This document shows positions 1-8,572 of a stretch of 57,552 nucleotides of DNA, piece by piece (within the stretch, counting starts at the first letter, position 1; each line of letters begins with the position of its first letter). The stretch covers positions 1 through 57,552 of the forward strand of contig CALMJY010000046.1 in the NCBI GenBank assembly GCA_937864815.1, read 5' to 3'. The DNA comes from an uncultured Bacteroidota bacterium (lineage in GTDB: Bacteria; Bacteroidota; Bacteroidia; Bacteroidales; VadinHA17). Below the pieces are notes generated by a model. It searched no databases, was not told the DNA's origin, and worked only from the letters and a program-made list of their open reading frames with translations. A program made the translations under genes and the position numbers.

Positions 1-1307
1 TCAGCATTATTATAGCGGAAAAGACATACTCTTACCGTTCCGGATCCAGGAAGACCATCAGATACAATCCTCCACTTATTCCAAACGGGGGAGCTTATGG
101 ATGATCTTACCTGAGATATAAGTAATGTTTCAGTAGTTGTCCATTCTCCGAGTTCATTCAGATAGTAGTAGGTTGCTCCAACCTCGAGTCTGACCATTAT
201 CCGAACGGTCATATCAATTGAAAGTATATGCCCGTTTGTATTTTTACCAATAGGGGCAAAGTCCAGCTCAAAGTTAAAATAGGCAGTAGTATTTACAATT
301 TCTATTTCCCTGTAAATCTGATCAGTATTATTATTACTTCCTCCTGAAAGGAAGGCATAAGGTTTGCTGTTAATGGTGCGCTGTTCGAGTGTAAATGTTC
401 CGACTTGTGTCCACCCAGTGAATTGGCCGTTTTGAAACTCTGCAAAATCATAATTTCTGAGTGTCATCAGAGAATCTTTTCGGCCGTAATCATGTGTGAT
501 TATTACCTTTTTAGCGCCTGGTTCCATGCTCCTGTCAAGAGATCCCACCGGCCATATTTCAACACCTGCTCCCTTGTATCCCAGGTCCAGTACAGGGGGG
601 GCCGCTTCGGTTCCTTCGTAAACACCTGCTGAAGTGTACAGAATCCGTGAGCTCTTCTTGTCAGCGCTGCAGGTAATTAGCCACCGTCCATTAAACTGCG
701 TTAAAACAGCGTCATATTTTACCAGCATATTTTCAATAACCTGGTAACAGTTCATGCCAGTATAAATCTCTGCATATTCATAAGTTTGAGATAATGGTGA
801 ACGGTTTTCGGCATGAAGCGGGGCAAAGAGATTTATAGCTATGCTGTACCCTATAGCAAGCCCGGTCTTATCAATACAATGACGTATGATTTCCAGCTGG
901 CTCTTAAAGCCTGTTAAAGTAAAATCCTCATACTTCAGCAATCCAAGCCCGTCTGTGGCAGTGAATCGCACATTAAGGGGAGCCGGTATATACGGAGCCT
1001 GGTACTGCTGCGGCAGCACATACCCTGTCCACAACAGGGTAGTATCCTTATACAGCTCTGCCTTAATCTTTTTTGAATTGTTCGTATATAATTCATCAAG
1101 TTCAAAATCAACCTCCTCTCTTATTGCAAACTCCAGAGAGGTCCCGCCTACAACCTTAGCCCTGTCTTTTCGTAGGATCAAAGCGCCGTCTTTTGGCATG
1201 TTACGGTCAATGTCATCGCCCGAGTAGCCATCGAATAAAAGCTTCAGCTTATAATTGTTTCCAAGCCTTGATTTACAGAGAAGTTCGTACTTTAAACCGT
1301 ATGACAT
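1..1307 (-). CDS. Phage tail/baseplate-like protein, 3' end cut by window edge
   Basis: The minus strand has one uninterrupted frame from an ATG at 1307 to the window edge: 435 codons, no stop reached. The N-terminal third is beta-rich, with a short 'WTGYVLPQQYQAPY' segment followed by 'ATDGLGLLK'. That pattern resembles the N-terminal domain of large tail or baseplate proteins in Bacteroidetes prophages, as I remember the family; no search was run. Later it has Asn- and Tyr-rich beta stretches typical of structural proteins. It lies 28 bp after an excisionase-like HTH gene, and the recombinase is two genes further upstream, all on the same strand. This fits the end of a prophage or phage-derived element. 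No Shine-Dalgarno sequence is visible. The tail call is moderate; that this is the coding frame is much surer. Confidence 0.55.
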   Translation of the reverse strand, partial: MSYGLKYELLCKSRLGNNYKLKLLFDGYSGDDIDRNMPKDGALILRKDRAKVVGGTSLEFAIREEVDFELDELYTNNSKKIKAELYKDTTLLWTGYVLPQQYQAPYIPAPLNVRFTATDGLGLLKYEDFTLTGFKSQLEIIRHCIDKTGLAIGYSIAINLFAPLHAENRSPLSQTYEYAEIYTGMNCYQVIENMLVKYDAVLTQFNGRWLITCSADKKSSRILYTSAGVYEGTEAAPPVLDLGYKGAGVEIWPVGSLDRSMEPGAKKVIITHDYGRKDSLMTLRNYDFAEFQNGQFTGWTQVGTFTLEQRTINSKPYAFLSGGSNNNTDQIYREIEIVNTTAYFNFELDFAPIGKNTNGHILSIDMTVRIMVRLEVGATYYYLNELGEWTTTETLLISQVRSSISSPVWNKWRIVSDGLPGSGTVRVCLFRYNNA

Positions 1308-1335
1308 ACTTGCTTATTTTGATTGTATAATATTT

Positions 1336-1665
1336 TCAAGTTCCGGGGTTTTCTTGGTTATTCTGTTTTGATGATAAAAGTTCCACCAGGTCGGAGTTTT
1401 TATAATACTTTCTTTTGGCGACATATGCCGGATGAGTAATATGTTTCTTATCCCAGTCAATAAGAGTAACCTCCGAGATATGAAGCATATCACAAACCTC
1501 ACGGGATGTGAGGTATCTTTCCTCTGCAGGTTTCTGTTTTGATTTTAATTCGGAGACAGCCTTTTCAATAAGGCTGTTGCTGAATGAGAGCAGGTCGCTT
1601 GCGGTGACTTCGAGCTTTACATGCTTTGCCAGCTCGGGATTTTCTATCAGAAGACTCAGATCCAT
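1336..1665 (-). CDS. Excisionase/MerR-type helix-turn-helix protein
   Basis: A 109-residue protein. The C-terminal half (about residues 50-100) begins 'YLTSREVCDMLHIS' and continues to 'YYKNSDLVELL', the standard pattern of the small winged HTH family (HTH_17, excisionase-like) abundant on Bacteroidetes mobile elements. The N-terminal half is helical and unassigned. Such proteins usually act as DNA-binding directionality factors or small regulators near an integrase. Here the recombinase is two genes upstream on the same strand, which supports a role in element excision or control. The ATG at 1665 is the only good start. It could instead be a general small regulator. Confidence 0.8.
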   Translation of the reverse strand: MDLSLLIENPELAKHVKLEVTASDLLSFSNSLIEKAVSELKSKQKPAEERYLTSREVCDMLHISEVTLIDWDKKHITHPAYVAKRKYYKNSDLVELLSSKQNNQENPGT

Positions 1666-1704
1666 TAAATGCCGATTAATGGATCAAATTTCCTACAAAT
1701 AAAA

Positions 1705-1727
1705 ACCGGTACCATCAGGATACCGGT
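1705..1727 (-). terminator. Intrinsic terminator after the unknown element gene
   Basis: The 7-bp arms 1705-1711 and 1721-1727 (accggta/taccggt) are perfectly complementary around a 9-nt loop. Read on the minus strand the hairpin is followed by a T-rich run (tttttattt). It lies 30 bp beyond the stop of the gene at 1757-2464 and just upstream of the HTH gene, so it would separate the two transcripts. Confidence 0.6.
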
Positions 1728-1756
1728 AACTAAAAAGGGTAACTTTTTGTAATTAT

Positions 1757-2464
1757 TTAATTTACAGTACTTTTTATCTTGTCATGTAGTTTCATGCCAT
1801 GAGAATAATCTTTTGGGTACCTTTCCATTGAAGTTTCAGTTATTTCATTTTTCTTTTTATCGTAAAAACAATCTTCTTTTTTCGTTTTCATTTTTTTGTA
1901 CATGGTTTGTCCGGACTGATCAGGAAAGTACTTCTTAACCATTTTAATAAATTTGGTCTTACTGTTCCATGTCTCTTCATCGATATTGCCATTAAGATAC
2001 AATTGAGTCAAACAAAACGCCCTGGCTCTTACAATTGACTTGTATTCTTTTTTCTCCCTTACGGGTTTACTGATTGTTGACTTATCAATTCTCAGCTCTG
2101 GGGGGATCATTTCGCCGTAGTGGTTTTCCAAGACTGCATATTGCTCCGGGGTTAAAAAGTTTTTGACCATGTGCTCGCACGCAAATTCATTAACCGTTTT
2201 CGCTTTTAAGAACAGTCCGGAATTGGATTTTTCGGCCCAGAATTGAAATTTCTGATCTTCGCTTGCTCCTTCAGGATATCCGGGATAATCCGGATTATTT
2301 GAGATCAGATCATAAATCCGCTGCTTTTCTTTGCCTTTGATTTCTTTTGAGTACTCAAAGAGCTCGATCTGTTCCCAGTACTCAAGTGAAGTGATATAGA
2401 TAGGCAGCCTTGCGACCTTGTCAAAATACCTCTTTTTATCTTCCAGCGTCAGATTTTTTGCCAT
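1757..2464 (-). CDS. Unknown protein of the integrated element
   Basis: A 235-residue, charged, mostly helical, soluble protein without signal peptide or membrane segment. I do not recognise a family. Visible features are a Lys/Glu-rich N-terminus, a segment rich in Tyr, Pro and Gly near residues 55-70, and a basic C-terminus with several Lys runs. It starts 18 bp after the recombinase stop on the same strand, so the two are probably co-transcribed. A terminator-like hairpin follows it. Position between integrase and excisionase-like gene suggests an element-specific accessory or regulatory role, but this is only inference. Confidence 0.6.
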   Translation of the reverse strand: MAKNLTLEDKKRYFDKVARLPIYITSLEYWEQIELFEYSKEIKGKEKQRIYDLISNNPDYPGYPEGASEDQKFQFWAEKSNSGLFLKAKTVNEFACEHMVKNFLTPEQYAVLENHYGEMIPPELRIDKSTISKPVREKKEYKSIVRARAFCLTQLYLNGNIDEETWNSKTKFIKMVKKYFPDQSGQTMYKKMKTKKEDCFYDKKKNEITETSMERYPKDYSHGMKLHDKIKSTVN

Positions 2465-2482
2465 GTTAATATTTTCTTTTAC

Positions 2483-3796
2483 TTATTCATTTACAACTTT
2501 CAGATGTGACAGGTTCCAGTGTTTCCTCAGATCCAGGGCCGACTCATCACTTGTTATTTTTATATACCGCTCGAAAGCCGAAAGTGACCGGTGGCCTGTT
2601 ATCTGCATTATCTTCCGGTCATCGAATCCCGAGTTATGCAGGTTTGTTGCAAAGGATCTCCGGGCTGTGTGACTGGTGACCATGTCGCTTTTATCGATCC
2701 GTGACTCTATGGTCATCCCGCCCCTTGTTATACGCTTGCTCACCTCACCGGTTATCTTTGCTTCAAGGGCTATTTCCTTTAGTGCCTTGTTGAATTTCTG
2801 GTTGCTGATTAGGCGTGGCAGCTCCCCCTTATATTTATTCAAAATAGCAGTGACAACGGGGTGAAGCGGTATGAGAACCTTGTTTCCTGTTTTTTGCTGG
2901 TGAATGGCAATGAGTCCCGCTGAAATGTTTTCGGCCCTTACCTGGGAGATATCCGAGAAGCGGCAACCGGTCCAGCAGCCTACCAGGAAGAGGTCACGCA
3001 CCCGGTCCAGCTGTGGCCTGGTGGAGAGATCCGCCCGGGCGATCCTTTCAAGCTCCTCTTCATTAAGGTAAATAGCATCGGAGTCCTCCGAAACGGAGAC
3101 AAAGGCGCTGTTTTTATATGCCGGGTTGGTAATGTGTCCTTCCCCGCTGGCTGCATTAAGAAAAATCTTAAGAGTCTGAATTTTTTTCCCGATGGTATTA
3201 ACTGAGAGTTTTTTTTCTCTTTCTGCCTGGTCTTTAGCGTCGGGGTTTGCGGATGACTCCTGGAGAAAGTGGGTGAACTCATCATAAAAGTTAAGATCGA
3301 TGTCTTTGAAGTCAATATTTCGGCCCTTCTGCAGGGAGAACTTCTTAAGGTAGCCGAATGTCACTTCATATTCACGCTGCATTTTATATGAGATCGGTTT
3401 TTTCGTGCGCCTGTTCATCCTTGTTGAAGATCTCGAGATAAAGGATTCGATAAAGCTGAAGAGGTTAACGGTATATTTCTCAGGGTGATGGAAGCGGTCA
3501 ATGGCTGTTTTGAGCCACTCAGAACCAAGGTCGCTTTGAGGAATTTTTTCTATCTCGTCTTCAAGGTGCTTTTTCATGGAAGCGATCCTGTTGTCGAAAT
3601 CGTACTTGCCACCGCTGCGGTTTTCGGCCCTTTGCCTTGTTCGCTGGGTGCCGTTGTTCCAGTTAAGGGCCTTGATTACAAGATCCGTTTTAGAGACAAT
3701 ATCAATGCCTCTTCCGCATGATACACGTACATAGACGGGTACCAGTTTACTGCGGTCCTTTGCCTTTGTTTTTGTAAAGAATCTTGTTGTTGTCAT
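2483..3796 (-). CDS. Tyrosine recombinase (phage integrase family)
   Basis: A 437-residue site-specific recombinase. The N-terminal 100 residues form the Arm-DNA-binding region common in Bacteroidetes integrases, then a SAM-like core-binding domain at about 110-220 and the catalytic domain at about 245-415. Catalytic residues can be seen: Arg279 in 'TGCRFSD', His376 and Arg379 in 'SHTARRSF', His402 in 'ITGHRS' and the nucleophile Tyr411 in 'FERYIKIT'. A Lys near 302 ('QQKTGNKV') fits the catalytic lysine. All are intact, so the enzyme is probably active. It is the outermost gene of the element, reading inward, with a 520-bp repeat-bearing region outside it. It should cut and join att sites for integration or excision. 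Confidence 0.95.
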   Translation of the reverse strand: MTTTRFFTKTKAKDRSKLVPVYVRVSCGRGIDIVSKTDLVIKALNWNNGTQRTRQRAENRSGGKYDFDNRIASMKKHLEDEIEKIPQSDLGSEWLKTAIDRFHHPEKYTVNLFSFIESFISRSSTRMNRRTKKPISYKMQREYEVTFGYLKKFSLQKGRNIDFKDIDLNFYDEFTHFLQESSANPDAKDQAEREKKLSVNTIGKKIQTLKIFLNAASGEGHITNPAYKNSAFVSVSEDSDAIYLNEEELERIARADLSTRPQLDRVRDLFLVGCWTGCRFSDISQVRAENISAGLIAIHQQKTGNKVLIPLHPVVTAILNKYKGELPRLISNQKFNKALKEIALEAKITGEVSKRITRGGMTIESRIDKSDMVTSHTARRSFATNLHNSGFDDRKIMQITGHRSLSAFERYIKITSDESALDLRKHWNLSHLKVVNE

Positions 3797-3829
3797 TTTC
3801 TTGAATTTTACCAGGGTTCGGTTTTTGTA

Positions 3830-4112
3830 ATTTTGTCGGGGTAAATTTTAACATTTGGCTGTAAATTACTCTCTATGTGTTACTTGCGCTTATTCATTTT
3901 GTCGGGGTAACATTCCGGAAATAAAGGTACTGTTTTCCCAACACTTTCCCAACATTTTCTTAAACTGCCTTAAATCGGCTTAAATTTCCTCAAATACAGA
4001 CCTGTTAAAAAAACTATCGCAAGGTTAAAGAGAATGGGGGGAAGTGGCGGTTTTAAAGGCTGGCCGATTTTGGGGGGTTAAAATGCCTCAAAGTCCTGCC
4101 ACCCCGACAAAA
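3830..4112. repeat. Repeated attttgtcggggtaa motif upstream of the integrase
   Basis: The 15-bp sequence attttgtcggggtaa occurs at 3830-3844 and again, identical, at 3896-3910, a 66-bp repeat distance. Its first 12-bp core (ttttgtcggggt) recurs inverted at 4101-4112. Two copies lie in the integrase 5' region. Such sites often are arm-type binding sites of tyrosine recombinases or operator sites; which one applies cannot be read from sequence. Confidence 0.65.
3960..3999 (+). repeat. Four phased near-decamers
   Basis: Consecutive 10-bp units ttaaactgcc, ttaaatcggc, ttaaatttcc and tcaaatacag share the start TTAAA/TCAAA at exact helical-turn spacing. The phasing puts the A-tracts on one face of the DNA, as in bent DNA or side-by-side protein sites. 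Confidence 0.5.
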
Positions 4113-4119
4113 GAAAAAG

Positions 4120-4147
4120 CCCTGTCGCTTTCGTGACAGGGTTTTGT
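4120..4147. terminator. Bidirectional terminator-like hairpin
   Basis: Perfect 7-bp arms ccctgtc (4120-4126) and gacaggg (4135-4141) enclose an 8-nt loop. The plus strand continues ttttgtttttt; the minus strand continues into ctttttctttt. No gene ends close by on either strand, so it may belong to the integrated element or mark its former neighbour. Confidence 0.55.
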
Positions 4148-4215
4148 TTTTTGAATCCCCCCACCCAATCAGGATCACCAAAGGTAATCCTGCAGTTCAC
4201 GAACTCTCACTAAAT

Positions 4216-4234
4216 CCTCTCCCAGGGGGAGAGG
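4216..4234. repeat. Short GC-rich hairpin repeat
   Basis: Arms cctctccc (4216-4223) and gggagagg (4227-4234) are perfectly complementary with a 3-nt loop. It stands alone in the intergenic region before the cupredoxin gene and looks like a REP-type palindromic unit common in such genomes. Confidence 0.45.
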
Positions 4235-4316
4235 GACTTGAATAGCTATTATTATAAGTTCCATTAAACTTAATCGGAAATTCTTTGTTTTATATGTATA
4301 CATATCTGTTAATAAG

Positions 4317-4709
4317 ATGAAAAAGTCTAGAAGGTTTAGAGGAAGGATTATTATAGGGTATCTTTTTCTGTTATTAGTTCTTTCTTTTCCAAACGGTTGT
4401 TCCAAGGATAATATGGAGGAAATGAATACTCCATCAGGAAAACCTGATGCTCCCAAACCAGGAATCAATGAGGTATGGATTCAGGGTTCGGTATTCAATC
4501 CTGACAAAATTACTGTAACAGCCGGAACAACAATAACATGGACAAACAAAGATGGTGTTGTTCATACAGTTACCAGTGATACAGGTCTGTTCGACAGCGG
4601 AAATATAGGTGCTAACGGTACATTTTCACACAAGTTCAGTACCGCCGGGACATACCTTTATCATTGTGCAGTACATCCAACAATGACAGGCTCTGTTGTT
4701 GTTAATTAA
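4317..4709 (+). CDS. Cupredoxin (plastocyanin/azurin-type) lipoprotein
   Basis: A 130-residue exported blue-copper protein. Residues 1-28 form a signal with hydrophobic core and a lipobox-like 'FPNGC', so Cys28 is likely lipidated. The cupredoxin fold covers about 52-130 and the copper ligands are all visible: His83 in 'VVHTV', then Cys117, His120 and Met123 in 'YHCAVHPTM'. It probably carries single electrons or binds copper at the periplasmic or outer membrane. A short Pro/Lys linker (about 38-50) separates anchor and domain. It converges with the acs gene, 10 bp away. Electron partners are not identifiable here; the four-heme cytochrome 4 kb away is a possible but unproven one. Confidence 0.9.
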   Translation: MKKSRRFRGRIIIGYLFLLLVLSFPNGCSKDNMEEMNTPSGKPDAPKPGINEVWIQGSVFNPDKITVTAGTTITWTNKDGVVHTVTSDTGLFDSGNIGANGTFSHKFSTAGTYLYHCAVHPTMTGSVVVN

Positions 4710-4719
4710 TTAACAGAAT

Positions 4720-6669
4720 TCAAAGTTCAGCCCGGAGCCTTACAAGAGTATCAACAATTGCAGGATCAGCAAGCGTCGTGGTATCTCCAAGGTCTTCAGT
4801 CTCATTTGAAGCAACTTTCCTGAGAATTCGCCTCATTATCTTTCCTGAACGGGTTTTTGGAAGTCCCGGTGTGATAAGTATCTGATCAGGTGTGGCAAAT
4901 GCTCCGATATGACGTCTTACTTCATTTCTGAGTTCACCAACCAGTTCTTCATCAGCGTCGTATCCTTCCTTAAGAATTACGTATGCAAATATTCCCTCTC
5001 CTTTTATTGGATGAGGATAACCTACAACGGCTGCTTCTGAACAGAAAGGATGTGAAACAAGAGCGCTTTCAATTTCAGCGGATCCTATCCTGTGCCCGGA
5101 AACGTTCATCACATCGTCCACACGCCCGGTAAGCCAGTAATAGCCGTCACCATCACGTGTAGCCCCGTCACCTGTAAGATAATATCCGTTGTACTGTTTA
5201 AGATATGTCTCATAAAACCTCATATGGTCACCCTGGATTGTGCGGGCCATGCTGGGCCACGGTCCTTTAATAGCCAAAAGACCTGAGCCTTCGGTTGTCT
5301 TAATCTCCTCCCCTTCCTGGGTTAAAAGCACTGCCTCAATTCCGAAAAATGGTAAAGTAGCAGATCCCGGTTTGGTAGGAATAGCGCCGGGCAGCGGGGT
5401 TATAAGTATCCCACCGGTTTCTGTCTGCCACCAGGTATCGACTATTGAGCATCTTCCGTTTCCAACAACGTTGTAATACCATTTCCATGTTTCCGGATTA
5501 ATAGGTTCACCTACCGTACCGAGAATCCTTAAAGAAGACCTGTCATATTTGGTAACAAATGCATCTCCTTCACGCTGAATGGCCCTCAGAGCAGTGGGTG
5601 CCGTATAGAACTGGTTGATCTTAAGCCTTTCAACCATTTCCCAGTATCTTCCTGCATCAGGATATGTTGGAATACTTTCAAAGAGAACTGTTGTAGCTCC
5701 GTTCAACAAAGGGCCATATACAACATATGAGTGACCGGTAATCCATCCTATATCTGCCACACAGGCATATATTTCACCCGGTTTGTAATCGAATACATAT
5801 TTATGTGTTAGTGCGGTATAAAGCAGATAACCGGCAGTTGTGTGTGATACCCCTTTCGGTTTGCCGGTACTGCCTGATGTGTATAGCAGGAAGAGAGTAT
5901 CTTCAGAATCCATATGCTCAATCGGACAGTATGGTCTTTCTCCTTCCATAGCTTCATCCATCCAGATATCACGGGGAGGGTAAAAAGGAATTTTTCCGTT
6001 TGTTCGTTTTGTGATAAACACATGCTCTACAGTTGGACATGCCATAACAGCCTCATCTGCCATTCTTTTCAATGGAATAATCTTTTTCCCTCTTATAGCT
6101 TCATCTGCAGTTATTACAGCCTTGCACTTTGCATCATTAATTCTGTCCCGGAGTGATTCTGCACTGAAACCGGCAAATACAACCGAATGAACAGCGCCAA
6201 TCCTTGCACAGGCAAGCATTGCATATACTGCCTCCGGAATCATTGGCATATATATTGCCACTCTGTCTCTTTTCCTTATACCATTATGCCTTAGCACATT
6301 GGCCATTCGTGATACTTTACGCTGAAGTTCCCTGTACGTTATCCTTACCTCTTTTCCCGGTTCATCCGGTTCCCATATAATTGCAACCTGATCACCCTTA
6401 TCCATTACATGGCGGTCAACTGCATTTTCGCAGGCATTTAACTTACCACCTAAAAACCAGGATACTAATCCCTGAGAGAAATCACAATCGCTCACCATCT
6501 GAAAATCGTGCTGCCAGTTAATAAGCTTTCTCGCCTGCTGCTCCCAGAATTTCGAACTGTTGCTGATACTTTCGGAATACATTTTACGGTATTCTTCCAT
6601 TGAAGAAACATAAGATTCTTTGAAAAGATCTTTTTGAGGCAGGTAAGTGCCGGGATTTTCTGCTGCCAT
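4720..6669 (-). CDS. acsA: Acetate--CoA ligase (acetyl-CoA synthetase)
   Basis: A 649-residue enzyme, the usual length for Acs, making acetyl-CoA from acetate, ATP and CoA through acetyl-AMP. The N-terminal ACAS_N region is present, followed by the AMP-binding domain with the phosphate-binding motif 'YTSGSTGKPKG' near 262-272. The C-terminal lid domain has 'TGRVDDVMNVSGHR'. Lys610 in 'TRSGKIMRR' is the catalytic lysine that is acetylated in many species. It appears to be a single-gene transcript: cupredoxin converges on one side, prfC lies 114 bp upstream on the same strand. It would allow acetate assimilation or recycling in the cytoplasm. Confidence 0.97.
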   Translation of the reverse strand: MAAENPGTYLPQKDLFKESYVSSMEEYRKMYSESISNSSKFWEQQARKLINWQHDFQMVSDCDFSQGLVSWFLGGKLNACENAVDRHVMDKGDQVAIIWEPDEPGKEVRITYRELQRKVSRMANVLRHNGIRKRDRVAIYMPMIPEAVYAMLACARIGAVHSVVFAGFSAESLRDRINDAKCKAVITADEAIRGKKIIPLKRMADEAVMACPTVEHVFITKRTNGKIPFYPPRDIWMDEAMEGERPYCPIEHMDSEDTLFLLYTSGSTGKPKGVSHTTAGYLLYTALTHKYVFDYKPGEIYACVADIGWITGHSYVVYGPLLNGATTVLFESIPTYPDAGRYWEMVERLKINQFYTAPTALRAIQREGDAFVTKYDRSSLRILGTVGEPINPETWKWYYNVVGNGRCSIVDTWWQTETGGILITPLPGAIPTKPGSATLPFFGIEAVLLTQEGEEIKTTEGSGLLAIKGPWPSMARTIQGDHMRFYETYLKQYNGYYLTGDGATRDGDGYYWLTGRVDDVMNVSGHRIGSAEIESALVSHPFCSEAAVVGYPHPIKGEGIFAYVILKEGYDADEELVGELRNEVRRHIGAFATPDQILITPGLPKTRSGKIMRRILRKVASNETEDLGDTTTLADPAIVDTLVRLRAEL

Positions 6670-6783
6670 AATGGGGAAGTTTAGTTTTACCTTAAGAATT
6701 CTACGATGTATTATACAATTATAATCCCAAATTGTTCATTTTCAGAAAATAATTGTAAATATCACTCCCTCAGCAAAACTAAA

Positions 6784-8376
6784 TCATAGTTTTAGCTTGA
6801 AATCTGAAGTCTCATGAAATGTAATTGACGGGAAATTCTCACGTGCCAGTCTGAGCATCCATTCACTTTCGGCTAGGAAGACAGGATTATTCTCCTTGTC
6901 ATAGGCTATGGCACCGGGTTTTCTGCGTATAAATGCCTCGAGTTCTTTTTTATCTTCAGTTGTTATCCAGCATGCTTTTACAAAAGGGAGACTGGAAAAG
7001 CTGCACCTTGCACCGTATTCATGCTCGAGTCTGAACCTTATAACTTCATACTGTAACTCTCCTACAGTTCCTATTATTTTCCTGTTTCCAGGTTGTTGAA
7101 GAAAGAGTTGTGCAACACCTTCATCGGTCATCTGCCAGACACCCTTTTCAAGCTGCTTGGTTTTCATCGGATCAAGATTGATGACCTCTTTCAAAATCTC
7201 AGGCGAAAAACTGGGAACTCCATGAAAATGAAGCACTTCACCCTCTGTAAGTGTGTCGCCAATTTTAAAATTGCCATTGTCATACAATCCCACTACATCA
7301 CCGGGGTATGCTTCCTCAACAATGCTCTTGTTGTTAGCCATAAAGCTTGCAGGCGAAGAGAATCTGAGGTTCTTTTTTATTCTTGTATGGAAGAAGAACT
7401 TATTCCTTTCAAATTTTCCCGAGCAGATCCTCAGGAAAGCGATCCTGTCACGGTGATTCGGATCGAGGTTAGCATGGATCTTGAAAACAAAACCGGTAAG
7501 TTCTTTCTCGAATGGCATAATCTGCCGCACAGAAGATTCGACAGGTCCGGGGCATGGGGCAATCTCGAGAAAAGTCTCAAGAAGTTCAAGAACTCCGAAA
7601 TTATTCAATGCGCTTCCGAAGAACAAAGGTGCCAAATAACCTTCACGATAAAGAGACATATTGAATGTTTCAAACATATCTTCAATGAAGTCGACTTCCT
7701 CCCAGAGCTTTGTTATATTATCCTCACCTACCAGGACCTTAAGCTTAGGATCCTGAATATCACGGGTACATATAAGACTTTCAGGAATTCCTGTTTTTTC
7801 CGGGGCAAAAAGCTGGATTTCTTTTTTGAAAATATTATATACACCCCTGAACTGTTTTCCGCTGCCAACCGGCCATGTATATGGACAAACTGCTATATGA
7901 AGCTCTTTTTCAAGATCATCAAGCAGATCATAGGGATTCATCCCGTCCCTGTCCATCTTATTAATAAATATCATTACCGGAGTATGCCTCATACGGCATA
8001 CTTCCATAAGCTTCCGGGTTTGTTCCTCCACCCCCTTTACGGAATCGACCACAAGTATTACACTGTCAACAGCGGAAAGGGTACGGTAAGTATCTTCGGC
8101 AAAATCTTTATGCCCCGGTGTATCGAGGATATTGATCCTTATATTGTTATATTCAAAGGCCATAACAGATGTCGACACAGAGATTCCTCTCTGTTTTTCA
8201 ATCTCCATAAAATCGGAAGTTGTTGTTTTCCTTATTTTATTGCTTCTGACAGCACCTGCAGTCTGTATAGCACCACCGAAAAGAAGAAGTTTCTCTGTAA
8301 GTGTAGTCTTGCCGGCATCAGGATGACTGATAATGGCAAATGTTCTTCTCCTGCTTATTTCGCTTCTGAGGTCCAC
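6784..8376 (-). CDS. prfC: Peptide chain release factor 3
   Basis: A 530-residue translational GTPase that removes RF1/RF2 from the ribosome after termination. The G domain starts at once: 'SHPDAGKTT' (G1, about 17-25), the switch region 'EKQRGISV', 'DTPGHKDF' (G3) and 'NKMDRDG' (G4). The RF3-specific C-terminal domain follows. The start is a GTG at 8376: the next upstream codons are Phe/Lys without ATG, and the conserved N-terminus '[11 protein letters not shown]' begins just after. A candidate promoter 20 bp upstream supports this start. A long frame on the opposite strand is a shadow. Confidence 0.96.
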   Translation of the reverse strand: MDLRSEISRRRTFAIISHPDAGKTTLTEKLLLFGGAIQTAGAVRSNKIRKTTTSDFMEIEKQRGISVSTSVMAFEYNNIRINILDTPGHKDFAEDTYRTLSAVDSVILVVDSVKGVEEQTRKLMEVCRMRHTPVMIFINKMDRDGMNPYDLLDDLEKELHIAVCPYTWPVGSGKQFRGVYNIFKKEIQLFAPEKTGIPESLICTRDIQDPKLKVLVGEDNITKLWEEVDFIEDMFETFNMSLYREGYLAPLFFGSALNNFGVLELLETFLEIAPCPGPVESSVRQIMPFEKELTGFVFKIHANLDPNHRDRIAFLRICSGKFERNKFFFHTRIKKNLRFSSPASFMANNKSIVEEAYPGDVVGLYDNGNFKIGDTLTEGEVLHFHGVPSFSPEILKEVINLDPMKTKQLEKGVWQMTDEGVAQLFLQQPGNRKIIGTVGELQYEVIRFRLEHEYGARCSFSSLPFVKACWITTEDKKELEAFIRRKPGAIAYDKENNPVFLAESEWMLRLARENFPSITFHETSDFKLKL

Positions 8377-8395
8377 AAAAAAAAATTTGAAGGTG

Positions 8396-8425
8396 CAAAA
8401 ATAACAAAAGTGCCCAATTATTCAA
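8396..8425 (-). promoter_or_regulatory. Candidate prfC promoter
   Basis: On the minus strand TTG (8423-8425) and TATTTTTG (8396-8403) are 19 bp apart, a good match to the Bacteroidetes housekeeping consensus TTTG/TTG-N19-TAnnTTTG. The leader to the GTG start would be about 14-20 nt. Confidence 0.5.
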
Positions 8426-8499
8426 GTTGATGGATCGATATTATATTTTGTTTTCCTCGTGTTTATCAGTTTTTGAAAATTATGGTATTCAATTTGTAT

Positions 8500-8507
8500 T
8501 ATATTTG
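8500..8507 (+). promoter_or_regulatory. Candidate -7 box for the cytochrome gene
   Basis: TATATTTG matches TAnnTTTG exactly, 65 bp before the cytochrome start. A TTTG lies 24 bp upstream, somewhat too far for the ideal -33 element. Confidence 0.4.
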
Positions 8508-8572
8508 TAAAAAGAGGAAGATCATAAACGACCAAATAAACCAAATCGAATATAAACTTATCTTTAAACATC

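Larger units (their letters stand above)
3797..4316. other. Gene-free junction outside the integrase
   Basis: These 520 bp hold no credible gene. They contain two direct copies and one inverted partial copy of a 15-bp motif, four phased near-decamers, a bidirectional terminator, and a GC-rich hairpin repeat. The composition and the position just outside the integrase fit the end of an integrated element including its attachment site, but no tRNA 3' end or other obvious target gene is present, and the matching left end is outside the window. Confidence 0.5.

Noticed and set aside
405-1227. Two plus-strand frames (405-632 and 886-1227)
   Set aside because: They lie opposite a continuous 435-codon minus-strand frame with phage-protein character; their own translations look random.
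4175-4468. A 97-codon minus-strand frame across the GC-rich hairpin and the cupredoxin start
   Set aside because: It is opposite the cupredoxin signal peptide and includes a palindromic repeat; no family pattern.
4700-4715. 16-bp palindrome tgttaattaattaaca at the cupredoxin stop codon
   Set aside because: It is purely A/T-rich in its core and includes the stop codon; such a palindrome is easily random, and there is no T-run to make it a terminator.
7093-8430. A 445-codon open frame on the plus strand opposite release factor 3
   Set aside because: Its translation is rich in Cys, His, Phe and Ile without any family pattern, and the minus strand encodes a complete, fully conserved PrfC. It is an antisense shadow.
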